From an uncultured Christensenella sp. (lineage in GTDB: Bacteria > Bacillota > Clostridia > Christensenellales > UBA1242), in contig CATKZB010000012.1 of the NCBI GenBank assembly GCA_949841595.1, positions 1 through 33,994 on the forward strand: a DNA stretch of 33,994 bases, given 5' to 3'. A model generated the notes under the pieces. That model saw nothing but the letters and a program-made list of their open reading frames with translations, had not been told where the DNA came from and did no database searches. Each line of letters opens with the position of its first letter. The stretch's first letter is position 1. Made by a program: the position numbers and the translations under genes. Of this stretch, positions 11,797-19,498 are shown piece by piece.

Positions 11797-13161
11797 TTAT
11801 TTTTTAATCGGCATTTTATAGAAGGCTTTATAACATCTATAGGTTTCATAAACATCCACTTTGCTGACAATTTCCCAAGGCGCATGCATATTAAGCACTG
11901 GCACTCCTGCATCAATCACATTCATGCCATATTTTGCCATGATGTATGCAATAGTTCCACCACCACCTTGGTCAACTTTTCCCATTTCAGTTGCCTGATA
12001 AGTCACATCTGCTTTATCTAAGCAGTTTCTAAGTTGTGCAATAAACTCTGGGTTTGCGTCATTTGCACCTGATTTTCCACGGCTCCCCGTAAATTTGTTA
12101 AAGCTGATACCCTTGGCAAAATGAGCATCCGTATCAACATTAAATGGAGTGATATAATTTGGATCAACTGCAGCTGTGACATCGCTTGAAAGCATATTAG
12201 AACGATTTAAACATCTTCTCATAGAAAGCTCATTATATTGCCCACAAAGATTCATAATCTCTGCAACACAATTTTCAAAATATTTGCTTTCCATTCCAGT
12301 TGCACCCACGCTTCCTATTTCTTCTTTATCTACAAGCAAATTCATAACGGAGTATTCAGGATTTTCAGTTTCCAAAATAGCTTTAAGACCAGTGTAAGCA
12401 CAAACTCTGTCGTCATGACCATAACCCATAATCATACTGCTGTCCAAACCACAGTCTCTTGCCTTTCCAGCAGGAACAACTTCAATTTCAGCAGAAAAGA
12501 AATCTTCTTCCGAGATATTTTTCTCCTTTAACAAATTCAAAATATATTTCTTAAATTTGTTTTGTTTCTCTTTTTCATCTGCAATGTTTCCTGCAAGTAA
12601 GTTTAAATCCTCGCCTTTGATATCTTTTCTATCATCGCGTTCAAGATGTGGCAACAAATCAGAAATTGCCAAAACTGGAGAATCTTCTTCTCCAAAAACG
12701 ACATCAACTTTTGTTCCGTCTTTCTTAACAACAACACCATGCATAGCAAGAGGTTGAGCTGTCCATTGATATTTTTTAATTCCACCATAATAATGAGTGT
12801 CGATCATGCAAAAACCTTGACTTTCATACAGAGGTTTTGCTTTTAAATCCAACCTAGGAGAATCAATGTGTGCACCAACAATGTTAATTCCTTCTTCAAT
12901 AGGTCTTTTTCCAACAACAAAAAGCACAATTGCTTTGTCCATATTCACTGCATAAACCTTGTCACCAGCTTTGAGCTTTTTATTTGCCTTCATAAGTTTC
13001 TCTAAAGAAACAAAACCTTTTTTCTCAGCTTCCTTTATTGCAAATTTGATGCATTCTCTTTCAGTTTTACATTCACTTAAAAACTCCTTGTAATCTTTAC
13101 AAAAACTTTCAACTTCCGTTCTTTTCTCTCCAGAATATTTCTCCCATAAATTTGTTTTCAT
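11797..13161 (-). CDS. M18-family metallo-aminopeptidase
   Basis: A 454-residue cytoplasmic zinc aminopeptidase of family M18 (aminopeptidase I/aspartyl aminopeptidase type), which trims N-terminal residues from peptides. The expected two-metal ligands are present: His98 (GAHIDSPRLD), Asp250 in GHDD, Glu280/281 in DKEEIGS, Asp327 in SSDVTAA and His426 in NMHAPWE. Length is normal for M18. The ATG at 13161 has AAGGAG upstream. It follows the superoxide reductase gene by 45 bp and may share its transcript. Exact residue preference cannot be told from sequence. Confidence 0.92.
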   Translation of the reverse strand: MKTNLWEKYSGEKRTEVESFCKDYKEFLSECKTERECIKFAIKEAEKKGFVSLEKLMKANKKLKAGDKVYAVNMDKAIVLFVVGKRPIEEGINIVGAHIDSPRLDLKAKPLYESQGFCMIDTHYYGGIKKYQWTAQPLAMHGVVVKKDGTKVDVVFGEEDSPVLAISDLLPHLERDDRKDIKGEDLNLLAGNIADEKEKQNKFKKYILNLLKEKNISEEDFFSAEIEVVPAGKARDCGLDSSMIMGYGHDDRVCAYTGLKAILETENPEYSVMNLLVDKEEIGSVGATGMESKYFENCVAEIMNLCGQYNELSMRRCLNRSNMLSSDVTAAVDPNYITPFNVDTDAHFAKGISFNKFTGSRGKSGANDANPEFIAQLRNCLDKADVTYQATEMGKVDQGGGGTIAYIMAKYGMNVIDAGVPVLNMHAPWEIVSKVDVYETYRCYKAFYKMPIKK

Positions 13162-13206
13162 ACACTCACTCCTTGATATTATTATATTTTACACTATAAG
13201 CAAAAA

Positions 13207-13593
13207 TTATTGTTGTAACTCAATTTTCCACAAGCCATGTAAACTGCAATATTCATAAACTGCCACAGCTTTGCCATCACCTATATAAAATTTTACTTCT
13301 GGTGTTTGTCCTGGGGTTAGAGTAACAATTGAATAACCATTCTCCATTTCTAAAGCTACAAAATTTATATAATGATTTTCTTCCATGGGATGAAGAACGG
13401 ACCCAACTTTAACTATAAGAAATTCATTTTTTTCTGTCACAACAGGTAAATGTTTTTCCAAAGATGCTTCAACTGTATTTGCAAAAATTTCTTCCATTAC
13501 TCTGCCACAACATGAAATTGAAACATTATTATTAACCAATTTAACAACCACATTTCCACAATGGCAACATTTAAAAAATCTTAATTTTTTCAT
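13207..13593 (-). CDS. dfx: Desulfoferrodoxin (superoxide reductase)
   Basis: A 128-residue two-centre superoxide reductase, which reduces superoxide to peroxide without making oxygen; a hallmark of strict anaerobes. N-terminal desulforedoxin-like FeS4 centre: Cys9, Cys12, Cys28, Cys29 (CCHCGN and SCCG). Catalytic Fe(His)4Cys centre: His48 (EKHLPV), His68 and His74 (HPMEENHY), Cys116 and His119 (CSLHG). All ligands present and the length is normal. It lies between the tRNA cluster terminator and the M18 peptidase gene. Confidence 0.95.
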   Translation of the reverse strand: MKKLRFFKCCHCGNVVVKLVNNNVSISCCGRVMEEIFANTVEASLEKHLPVVTEKNEFLIVKVGSVLHPMEENHYINFVALEMENGYSIVTLTPGQTPEVKFYIGDGKAVAVYEYCSLHGLWKIELQQ

Positions 13594-13653
13594 TTCACTC
13601 TCCTATAATTTTTATTATATCATAACAAGAAAAAATTTTATATCAATTTTAAA

Positions 13654-13677
13654 CAAAAAAACACCAAAGGTGTTTTT
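13654..13677 (-). terminator. Terminator of the tRNA cluster
   Basis: Minus strand: AAACACC, loop TTT, GGTGTTT followed by a T-run, two bases past the CCA end of tRNA-Lys. Confidence 0.8.
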
Positions 13678-13678
13678 C

Positions 13679-13754
13679 TGGTGGCTCGCCCGGGATTCGA
13701 ACCCGGGACCCCTTGATTAAAAGTCAAGTGCTCTACCAGCTGAGCTAGCGAACC
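13679..13754 (-). tRNA. tRNA-Lys(UUU)
   Basis: 76 nt, acceptor GGTTCGC/GCGAGCC, anticodon loop CTTTTAA between CTTGA/TCAAG, encoded CCA. Last gene of the six-tRNA cluster. Confidence 0.97.
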
Positions 13755-13767
13755 ATAATTATTAAAT

Positions 13768-13946
13768 TGGCAGGGGTGGCAGAATTTGCTTTTGATTGAC
13801 GGAAAGATTTCTTTCTCAGAGTCAATCAAATCGACCACTTTTCCCCTCTCGACTCGGTCGAGCCTACGAAAAGTAGGTTCTCGCAAAACATTTGTTTTGC
13901 AAAAAAGTCAAAGACTTTTTCAATCCTGTCCAAACATGACAGGAAC
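13768..13946. other. 179-bp hairpin-packed spacer flanked by tRNA-Gln 3'-end repeats
   Basis: Between tRNA-Gln and tRNA-Lys lie six consecutive hairpins: 13791-13830 (perfect 10-bp stem with inner 6-bp stem), 13848-13862, 13863-13877, 13883-13900 (8 bp), 13902-13920 (8 bp) and 13924-13944 (7 bp). The spacer begins with TGGCAGGGGTGGCAG (13768), a copy of the tRNA-Gln 3' end at 13947; 20 of 21 bases match. No protein gene is supported. It looks like a small inserted or duplicated cassette at a tRNA 3' end, transcribed with the tRNAs. Confidence 0.6.
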
Positions 13947-14021
13947 TGGCAGGGGTGGCAGGATTTGAACCTACGCATGCAAGAGTCAAAGTCTTGTGCC
14001 TTACCACTTGGCGACACCCCT
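13947..14021 (-). tRNA. tRNA-Gln(UUG)
   Basis: 75 nt, acceptor AGGGGTG/CACCCCT, anticodon loop CTTTGAC between CAAGA/TCTTG, T loop TTCAAAT, encoded CCA. Its last 21 bases are almost fully repeated 179 bp away. Confidence 0.95.
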
Positions 14022-14176
14022 TCATTAAATCACATATCTTGCAATAACATCTTCACCAAAAGTCGCACAAAATCGCCAACAACGTGCGATTTTCGCTTGG
14101 TGCGAGTAACGCGAAAAACAAGCGTTCCCTGAGTGCTTGCGAAAGCAAGCCGAATTTATGCGCAGTTTTTCGCTTT
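14022..14176. other. Second hairpin-rich spacer between the two tRNA-Gln genes
   Basis: Holds TCGCAC/GTGCGA (14063-14089), an 8-bp stem GCGAAAAA/TTTTTCGC (14111-14118/14166-14173) enclosing a perfect GCTTGC-GAAA-GCAAGC tetraloop hairpin (14135-14150), and CGCTTG/CAAGCG (14094-14124). No gene supported. Being inside a tRNA transcript, the folds may guide processing. Confidence 0.5.
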
Positions 14177-14252
14177 TGGCTGGGGTGGTAGGATTCGAAC
14201 CTACGCAATGTTGGAGTCAGAGTCCAACGCCTTACCACTTGGCGACACCCCA
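14177..14252 (-). tRNA. tRNA-Gln(CUG)
   Basis: 76 nt, acceptor TGGGGTG/CACCCCA, anticodon loop CTCTGAC between TTGGA/TCCAA, encoded CCA. Closely related in body sequence to the UUG isoacceptor nearby, so one likely arose by duplication. Confidence 0.96.
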
Positions 14253-14276
14253 TCAAAGCCACCAGGGCAAATAATG

Positions 14277-14353
14277 TGGGGTGATCGAAGGGGGTCGAAC
14301 CCTTGACCTCCAGAGCCACAATCTGGCGTTCTGCCAACTGAACTACGACCACC
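14277..14353 (-). tRNA. tRNA-His(GUG)
   Basis: 77 nt including encoded G-1, acceptor GTGGTCG/CGATCAC with C73, anticodon loop TTGTGGC between CCAGA/TCTGG, encoded CCA. Confidence 0.96.
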
Positions 14354-14356
14354 ACA

Positions 14357-14433
<77 letters not shown>

Positions 14434-14436
14434 AGA

Positions 14437-14510
14437 TGGAGCAGGTGAAGGGAATCGGACCCTCGCAACCAGCTTGGAAGGCTAGTGTTCTACCACTGAA
14501 CTACACCTGC
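14437..14510 (-). tRNA. tRNA-Gly(UCC)
   Basis: 74 nt, acceptor GCAGGTG/CACCTGC, anticodon loop CTTCCAA between CTAGC/GCTGG, encoded CCA. First gene of the cluster. Confidence 0.96.
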
Positions 14511-14522
14511 AAACGCTTTAAT

Positions 14523-14551
14523 AGTCTATCATAGCAAGATATAAAAGTCAA
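14523..14551 (-). promoter_or_regulatory. Sigma-A promoter of the tRNA cluster
   Basis: Minus strand: TTGACT (14546-14551), 17-bp spacer, TAGACT (14523-14528), ending 12 bp before tRNA-Gly. One transcript could cover all six tRNAs down to the terminator near 13660. Confidence 0.75.
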
Positions 14552-14637
14552 GAAAAAATTAAAAAAAAATAAAAAAGAATATATCTCCCTAAATCTCAAC
14601 ATAAAAAGATATATCCTTAAAAGATGGTGAAAATAAA

Positions 14638-15009
14638 TCATACAGCTTCTTCATACATGCCAAGTTTGTAATATTCGGCAATAAGCATGATAACTTCAGC
14701 TGTAGTTGGCTTATAATTCGGTTTGAAAACCTCCACCCCATACAGATCATTGAAAGATGTCCACCCTTTATACTTATAAGTGGAATTGATGGCATTTTGA
14801 ATATTTGCCTCAATTCTGAAAGGATTTGTGACTCCACAACTTTCTGCAACTTCTTTGAAAAGTGTTTTTAAGTTATAAACCAACAAAGGTCGTTCAATTG
14901 CAATCAAAATTGATTTTGCCAAATAGGTAAACCCAATCAAATCGCATTTCACTCCCAAACGTATAAGCGTAAGCTTAACAATCTTTTCTACATTTTTGTC
15001 ATTCATCAT
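14638..15009 (-). CDS. Stand-alone Spo0A C-terminal-domain-like protein
   Basis: A 123-residue protein resembling the DNA-binding effector domain of Spo0A: LGVKCDLIGFTYLAKSIL matches the Spo0A pattern LG.P....GY.YL..AI, then a central EVAESCGVTNPFRIEANIQN in place of the recognition helix region, and a C-terminal KPTTAEVIMLIAEYYKL matching KPTN.EFIA..AD.L. The phosphoacceptor receiver domain is wholly absent. Without it the protein cannot be switched by the phosphorelay in the usual way. It may be a constitutive or ligand-controlled regulator, or a relic. AGGAGA lies before the ATG. It stands alone between the tRNA cluster and tRNA-Ser. Assignment by motif; no alignment run. Confidence 0.7.
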   Translation of the reverse strand: MMNDKNVEKIVKLTLIRLGVKCDLIGFTYLAKSILIAIERPLLVYNLKTLFKEVAESCGVTNPFRIEANIQNAINSTYKYKGWTSFNDLYGVEVFKPNYKPTTAEVIMLIAEYYKLGMYEEAV

Positions 15010-15139
15010 AAAACTCTCCTACATTTTTATTGTTTTTTCTACAAACATACTAGAGTATAACATAAAAACGACAAGAAACAAAATAAATTTTCAATATTTT
15101 ACAAAAACATTTTTAAATATTTTTTATTTTAAATAGATT

Positions 15140-15167
15140 TTGATAAATATAATTCGTGTGTTATAAT
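15140..15167 (+). promoter_or_regulatory. Sigma-A promoter of tRNA-Ser
   Basis: TTGATA (15140-15145), 16-bp spacer, TATAAT (15162-15167), 20 bp before the tRNA. Confidence 0.8.
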
Positions 15168-15187
15168 ATCAAAGAGTAAGTTTTAAT

Positions 15188-15278
15188 GGAAACGTATCGA
15201 AGTGGTCGCACCGAGCTGCACTCGAAATGCAGTTGTCGAGAAATCGGCACGTGGGTTCGAATCCCACCGTTTCCGCCA
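15188..15278 (+). tRNA. tRNA-Ser(CGA)
   Basis: 91-nt class II tRNA: acceptor GGAAACG/CGTTTCC with G73 and encoded CCA, anticodon loop CTCGAAA between CTGCA/TGCAG, long variable arm. No terminator separates it from the PPOX-family gene 24 bp on, so they may share a transcript. Confidence 0.96.
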
Positions 15279-15302
15279 ATATTAAAAGTAAAGGAGTTGA
15301 AT

Positions 15303-15680
15303 ATGCTTACAAAACAACAAATTGAAAATATAAAATCACAAGAAAACATTATTTTTACAACAGCAGATAAAAATGGTCAACCAAGAAGCATTTATGTTAT
15401 ACCAAGCAGGATTGAATCTGACAAAATAATTATATCTAATATCCAAATGCATAAATCTTTTGAAAATATAAAAGAAAATAACAAATGCTTTATCAACGTT
15501 TTTATGCCAAACAAAAACGACCTGCAATATAAAATCGAAGGCGTTGCAGAAATCTATGAAACAGGCAGTTTATTTGAAGAAATAAAAAATTATGAAGAAA
15601 CAGAAAACTTGCCACCCGAACTTAAAGTTAACGCCATTATAGTTGTCAAAATTAAAAACATTGAAGAATCAAATGGATAA
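15303..15680 (+). CDS. PPOX (pyridoxamine 5'-phosphate oxidase)-family protein
   Basis: A 125-residue split-beta-barrel flavin-binding-type protein of the PPOX superfamily: helical start, then FTTADKNGQPRSIYVIPSRI, a typical strand pair opening this fold, KSFENIKENNKCFINVFMP and a closing strand VNAIIVVKIKNI. Short family members bind FMN, F420 or haem and reduce or sense small molecules; the substrate cannot be told. ATG 15303 has AAAGGAG 6 nt upstream. Directly follows tRNA-Ser. Confidence 0.8.
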   Translation: MLTKQQIENIKSQENIIFTTADKNGQPRSIYVIPSRIESDKIIISNIQMHKSFENIKENNKCFINVFMPNKNDLQYKIEGVAEIYETGSLFEEIKNYEETENLPPELKVNAIIVVKIKNIEESNG

Positions 15681-15801
15681 CTTATACAAGGAAGGAACCT
15701 TAAACTTTGAAACTCTTAAAATAAGAAATTAAGAACACTATTTTATTATAGAGCTCTTTTTATTTATTATAAATAATGTTAGCAAAACAGATAGTTTTTG
15801 T

Positions 15802-16599
15802 TTATGATACTTTTTCATATGAATAATTTGTCTTAATGTTGCATTCAAAGAATTTCCCTTTAGATTGAGATGAAAGAAATGAATTATAAATATAATCACT
15901 TACATTAAAATAGCAATATATAGCTTTGGTTTTAAATTGGATATACAAAATATTATAGATATTATCATAACCAATTCCTTCTATAGTTGAAGAAATTACT
16001 TTTTCTAGTTTGATGGTCTTGTTTATATTTTCTCTCATTTCTTTATTAAACGATTTATTATAAGAATTTGGCATTCCATAACGATGTAATTTTTCAGCAT
16101 TCTCATACATTGCTGAAATCATATGTTCTATTTTGTCACAATAGTTCTTGCTTAAATTATATAACTCATCATATGAAGTAGATTTTTTAATTTTATCTTT
16201 AAATATTTTATTTTCTTTTTGAATAGGCTCAAGAACTTTAGAAATTCTAGTACGCATATTTCTTCCTGATCGTGCATATCTGTCTTTTCTATTTTCCTCC
16301 CACATTTTCATCATGTCTTCCCACATTTTTTCTTTTTCTTCTCTAGTATATTCTCTACGAGTAGAATTATTTTGGTGTTGTGAATTAGCTGAATAATCAC
16401 TATTGCTTGAAGTTGTTTTATCATTGAAAATTTCTTTAAAGTAATCAAAAGCTACATTTATTTCAGCCATTTTTTCATCACTACTTTCGTCATTTCCTGA
16501 ATCTGGATGGTATTTTAGAACAAGTTTTTTATAAACCTTTTTAATTTCATCAAAAGTTGCATTTCTACTAACACCCAAAATCGAATACGGATCTAACAT
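15802..16599 (-). CDS. J-domain (DnaJ-like) protein
   Basis: A 265-residue protein. Residues 3-62 are a J domain with the HPD tripeptide (KYHPDSG, about residue 31) that stimulates DnaK ATPase. Missing are the Gly/Phe region, zinc fingers and peptide-binding barrels of DnaJ, so it is a class C J-protein. Residues 85-105 are Trp/Met/Lys rich ([18 protein letters not shown]), followed by a helical region and a Tyr-rich C-terminal domain of unknown kind. No TM segment. GGAG precedes ATG 16599. It stands alone, so the client is unknown. Confidence 0.85.
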   Translation of the reverse strand: MLDPYSILGVSRNATFDEIKKVYKKLVLKYHPDSGNDESSDEKMAEINVAFDYFKEIFNDKTTSSNSDYSANSQHQNNSTRREYTREEKEKMWEDMMKMWEENRKDRYARSGRNMRTRISKVLEPIQKENKIFKDKIKKSTSYDELYNLSKNYCDKIEHMISAMYENAEKLHRYGMPNSYNKSFNKEMRENINKTIKLEKVISSTIEGIGYDNIYNILYIQFKTKAIYCYFNVSDYIYNSFLSSQSKGKFFECNIKTNYSYEKVS

Positions 16600-16815
16600 A
16601 ATATCTCCACTTATTTAATAATACTTATTTTAACATAAAGACATCATCGAGTCAACTTTAGTCTCTAATAGAAAGTTGTTTTTATAATAAAATACACAAA
16701 GATAACAAAATAAAATAAACTAAAAGCATGCCTTAGGAAAACTCTCCAAAATACACTCTAATACTATTATATCATACTGCTATCTTCAAACATTATTAAC
16801 GAAATCCCTTGTTTT
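16600..16815. other. AT-rich gap, nothing identified
   Basis: 216 bp of AT-rich DNA between the J-domain and transglycosylase genes; I see no gene, clear terminator or repeat. Confidence 0.4.
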
Positions 16816-17349
16816 TTATTTTATCTTAGAAGAATAATACTTAAAATTCTTTCTAAATTTTTCGATATAATTTCTTGTTTCTTGAAAAGGAATATCTTTT
16901 AATGTTTTTCCATCTTCGCTTTTATTTTTATCATTAAGCCATGCTTTAACATTTGTTGGTCCTGCATTATAAGCACAAAGAGCAGTCTCCACATTGTCAA
17001 ATCTGTCACAAAGTTGAGATATATAATAAGCCCCAATCATAATATTGTCTTCAGGATTTTTTAAATCAAAATTTGAAAGTCCGATTTCTTTAGACAGTTC
17101 TTCAGCAGTCGACGGCAAAACTTGCATAAGTCCAACAGCACCTTTTGGAGAAAGAGCATTCTTATTAAAGTGACTTTCTATATTAATAACGGAAAATATA
17201 ATCGCTTCATCCACATCAAAACTTGTGCTTGCATTCGAAACTTCTTCTTTATATTTCATTGGAAAAAAATAACCATACACACAATTGATTCCAAATATTG
17301 TTAAAAAAACAAACGAAACACTAAAAAAAATAGCAAAAAACCACTTCAT
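16816..17349 (-). CDS. Membrane-anchored soluble-type lytic transglycosylase
   Basis: A 177-residue protein with an N-terminal signal anchor (about 3-27) and an SLT domain (about 45-165) that cleaves peptidoglycan between MurNAc and GlcNAc. Catalytic Glu is in INIESHFN (about 54); GAVGLMQVLPSTA and AYYISQLCDRFDN...ALCAYNAGP are the standard substrate-binding motifs. Acts outside the membrane on the cell wall. The ribosome site is weak. It lies just past the terminator of the DUF3343 gene, so probably has low readthrough expression or its own promoter. Confidence 0.9.
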   Translation of the reverse strand: MKWFFAIFFSVSFVFLTIFGINCVYGYFFPMKYKEEVSNASTSFDVDEAIIFSVINIESHFNKNALSPKGAVGLMQVLPSTAEELSKEIGLSNFDLKNPEDNIMIGAYYISQLCDRFDNVETALCAYNAGPTNVKAWLNDKNKSEDGKTLKDIPFQETRNYIEKFRKNFKYYSSKIK

Positions 17350-17361
17350 AAGGCTATTTTA

Positions 17362-17389
17362 TGAAAAAAGAGCAAATATATGCTCTTTT
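17362..17389 (-). terminator. Terminator after the DUF3343 gene
   Basis: Stem AAAAGAGCA/TGCTCTTTT (17366-17374 with 17381-17389), 6-nt loop, T-run on the minus strand. Confidence 0.75.
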
Positions 17390-17396
17390 ATCATTA

Positions 17397-17657
17397 TTAT
17401 AATTTGATTAAATTTAATCGCCCGTTGCGTTCTTGAAAAGCGTAAAAACCTACAAAATTATTAAGCACTCCCCTTCTTGAAAGAAGCGTTTGCACTTTTG
17501 AATAATAATCACTCAAAAATTTCACAGATATCCCACAAACACTGCCAATGCTTTGAGGAGTGTTTACAATCGCCACAGGAATATTATTCTCACGCAGAAG
17601 ATTTGCAAAATTTAATGTTGCAAAACGAGATTTAAAGATAGCCAATGTGTAGTTCAT
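17397..17657 (-). CDS. DUF3343 protein (putative Se/S carrier-like)
   Basis: An 86-residue single-domain protein of the DUF3343 (Se/S carrier-like) family: start NYTLAIFKSRFATLNFANLL, then NIPVAIVNTPQSIGSVCGISVKF with the single conserved Cys near residue 41. The family is found beside selenium- or sulfur-handling genes and is thought to carry the element as a persulfide/selenide on that Cys. It is divergent from, and 76 bp away from, a cysteine-desulfurase-like gene, which supports a joint role in Se/S delivery. AAGGAG precedes ATG 17657. Confidence 0.8.
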   Translation of the reverse strand: MNYTLAIFKSRFATLNFANLLRENNIPVAIVNTPQSIGSVCGISVKFLSDYYSKVQTLLSRRGVLNNFVGFYAFQERNGRLNLIKL

Positions 17658-17733
17658 ATTTTCTCCTTATGCACAAAATCTCCCCTAATTTATTATATTG
17701 TTAATAAATCAATTTTGATTTTAGAAGGTGAAA

Positions 17734-18870
17734 ATGATTTATTTAGACAACTCGGCATCAAGCTTAATAAAGCCTAAGAATGTGCAAAAAGCCGTTTTGA
17801 ATGCACTTAATATATTCACAGCCAACCCTGGAAGAAGTGGACACAAGCAAGCAATAAAGACGGCCTTGGAAGTTGAAAAAGTCAGAGAAAAAGTTGCTCA
17901 GCATGTTGGCACAACTGCAGAAAAAGTGATTTTCAATTTCAACTGCACTGACGCTCTTAATATGGCAATCCTTGGCAGTTATCGACCAAATGGTCATGTT
18001 GTTTGCACAGTGAACGAACATAATTCTGTTTTACGTCCACTTGAACATCTCAAGCAAACTGAAGATAATTTTTCTTACACTGTTGCTGAACAATCTGGAA
18101 AATTAGGAATCACATGGGAAGATATAGAGAAATGCTTGAAAGAAAACACTTATCTAGTAATTTGCAACCACATTTCCAATGTAAATGGTGATGTGGCAGA
18201 TATTGTTGAAATTGGAAAACATCTTAAAGAAAGAAACATACTTTTTCTTGTAGACGGCGCTCAAGGTGGTGGACATTTTCTTTACAACATGCAAGAAATG
18301 AACATCAACATGCTTGCACTTGCCCCTCACAAAGGATTTTATTCGCCTCAAGGCATAGGTTGTTTAGCCCTTAACGGAGATTTTGAGTTGAATCCCATTC
18401 GCTTTGGTGGAACAGGAACAAATTCTTTAGATCTGTCTATACCAACCACTTATCCCGAACGCTTTGAGAGTGGAACAATAAACACTCCAGCAATTCTCGG
18501 TTTTGGAGAAGGTATTAAATTCGTGGAAGAAAACTTCATTTATATTCAAGAAAAATTGGAAGATTTGACAACCTATCTTCATTACGAATTATCAAAACTT
18601 CCAATAGAAATCTACACAAAAACGGAAAACACAAGTGGAGTTTTTGCTTTCAACATCCCAAATGTAAACTCAACTGATGTGGCAAACTATCTAGACGAAA
18701 AATGGAATATTTGTGTGAGAAGTGGCTATCATTGTGCTCCTCTCAAACACAAATCACTCGGCACTTTGGATGGTGGCGCAGTCAGAGTATCAATGTCTTA
18801 TTACAACACCTATCAAGAAATCGAAAAATTGGTTTTTGCAATCAAAACCTTGCTCAAGAAGCAATCGTAA
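17734..18870 (+). CDS. Class V aminotransferase / cysteine desulfurase-like
   Basis: A 378-residue PLP enzyme of the SufS/NifS-like group (family often described as 'cysteine desulfurase family protein'). Seen: YLDNSASS start, NFNCTDALN and NEHNSVLRP in the PLP pocket, VDGAQGGG (PLP Asp), the Schiff-base Lys in APHKGFYSPQG, and the catalytic Cys in VRSGYHCAPL. It would strip sulfur (or selenium) from cysteine. ATG 17734 is preferred over the GTG six nt upstream because AAGGTG lies 5 nt before it. Divergent DUF3343 gene suggests Se/S trafficking. Confidence 0.88.
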   Translation: MIYLDNSASSLIKPKNVQKAVLNALNIFTANPGRSGHKQAIKTALEVEKVREKVAQHVGTTAEKVIFNFNCTDALNMAILGSYRPNGHVVCTVNEHNSVLRPLEHLKQTEDNFSYTVAEQSGKLGITWEDIEKCLKENTYLVICNHISNVNGDVADIVEIGKHLKERNILFLVDGAQGGGHFLYNMQEMNINMLALAPHKGFYSPQGIGCLALNGDFELNPIRFGGTGTNSLDLSIPTTYPERFESGTINTPAILGFGEGIKFVEENFIYIQEKLEDLTTYLHYELSKLPIEIYTKTENTSGVFAFNIPNVNSTDVANYLDEKWNICVRSGYHCAPLKHKSLGTLDGGAVRVSMSYYNTYQEIEKLVFAIKTLLKKQS

Positions 18871-18883
18871 ATTGCAACAAAAA

Positions 18884-18913
18884 AACTCTCCAATCGGAGA
18901 GTTTTTATTATTT
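18884..18913 (+). terminator. Bidirectional terminator
   Basis: CTCTCC/GGAGAG with a 4-nt loop, A-run on the left and TTTTTATT on the right; ends the desulfurase-like gene and also the convergent gene whose stop is at 18908. Confidence 0.8.
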
Positions 18914-19390
18914 AACTATTTCAAGTCCATTCATTCTTTCCAAAGCTTGATATTGTCTTGTTTGAGATCTGTTTTGTTCCAAAGTTTCTTGCGCAGTTTC
19001 AGCTTTTTGCAACTTCAAATGTTCATGTCTTTTTCTACTGTCCATCTTTGCTTGCCAGCTTCTATCATTTGGAGTTCTTCTTTGTGCAACTGTCTTTGTA
19101 ATTCTATCAAATTGAATTTGCTCAATCCTTTTTGCAGGTTTACCTTTAAGCACATTATCATTATAATAATCAGGATTGTGATCGTTTATAGTATTTTTGA
19201 TTTGTTTCTTTGTTTTTCTTTCAGTCTTTTCATAAACAGTAAGACATCCAAATGCAAAACCATTTTTATGTGGAATTTGCATCAACAAAACAGTCTTTGA
19301 TTTTGCCTGTTTTCTTGCATTAGCATAGATGCTTTCTCTTTTTGGAAGTTGTTCAAACTCTTCTTCTGTCATATTTGTTATTTTAGTCAT
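18908..19390 (-). CDS. Unknown basic protein (160 aa)
   Basis: A 160-residue hydrophilic protein, not recognised. N-terminal NMTEEEFEQLPKRESIYANA, a short hydrophobic strand TVLLMQIP and FAFGCLTVYE, then a highly basic, Gln/Arg/Lys-rich second half (about 70-150) likely disordered or helical. No TM segment or signal. AAGGAG before the ATG at 19390. Stands alone, convergent with the desulfurase-like gene, downstream of the zinc-ribbon gene's terminator. Nucleic-acid binding is possible from the charge only. Confidence 0.6.
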   Translation of the reverse strand: MTKITNMTEEEFEQLPKRESIYANARKQAKSKTVLLMQIPHKNGFAFGCLTVYEKTERKTKKQIKNTINDHNPDYYNDNVLKGKPAKRIEQIQFDRITKTVAQRRTPNDRSWQAKMDSRKRHEHLKLQKAETAQETLEQNRSQTRQYQALERMNGLEIVK

Positions 19391-19465
19391 TTCATTTCTC
19401 CTTTACATGACTCGATTGTAACATGAAACTCCCAGCTTGTCAATACCCAAATTCGACATTTTTGA

Positions 19466-19492
19466 AATAAAAAAAGACTTGTTTCCAAGTCC
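19466..19492 (-). terminator. Terminator of the dnaG-rpoD-zinc ribbon transcript
   Basis: Stem GACTTG/CAAGTC with 4-nt loop and seven T's on the minus strand, directly past the stop of the zinc-ribbon gene. Confidence 0.8.
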
Positions 19493-19498
19493 ATTTTT

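Noticed and set aside
13638-14355. Several open frames running through the tRNA cluster
   Set aside because: They cross tRNA genes and hairpin spacers without ribosome sites; shadows of RNA genes.
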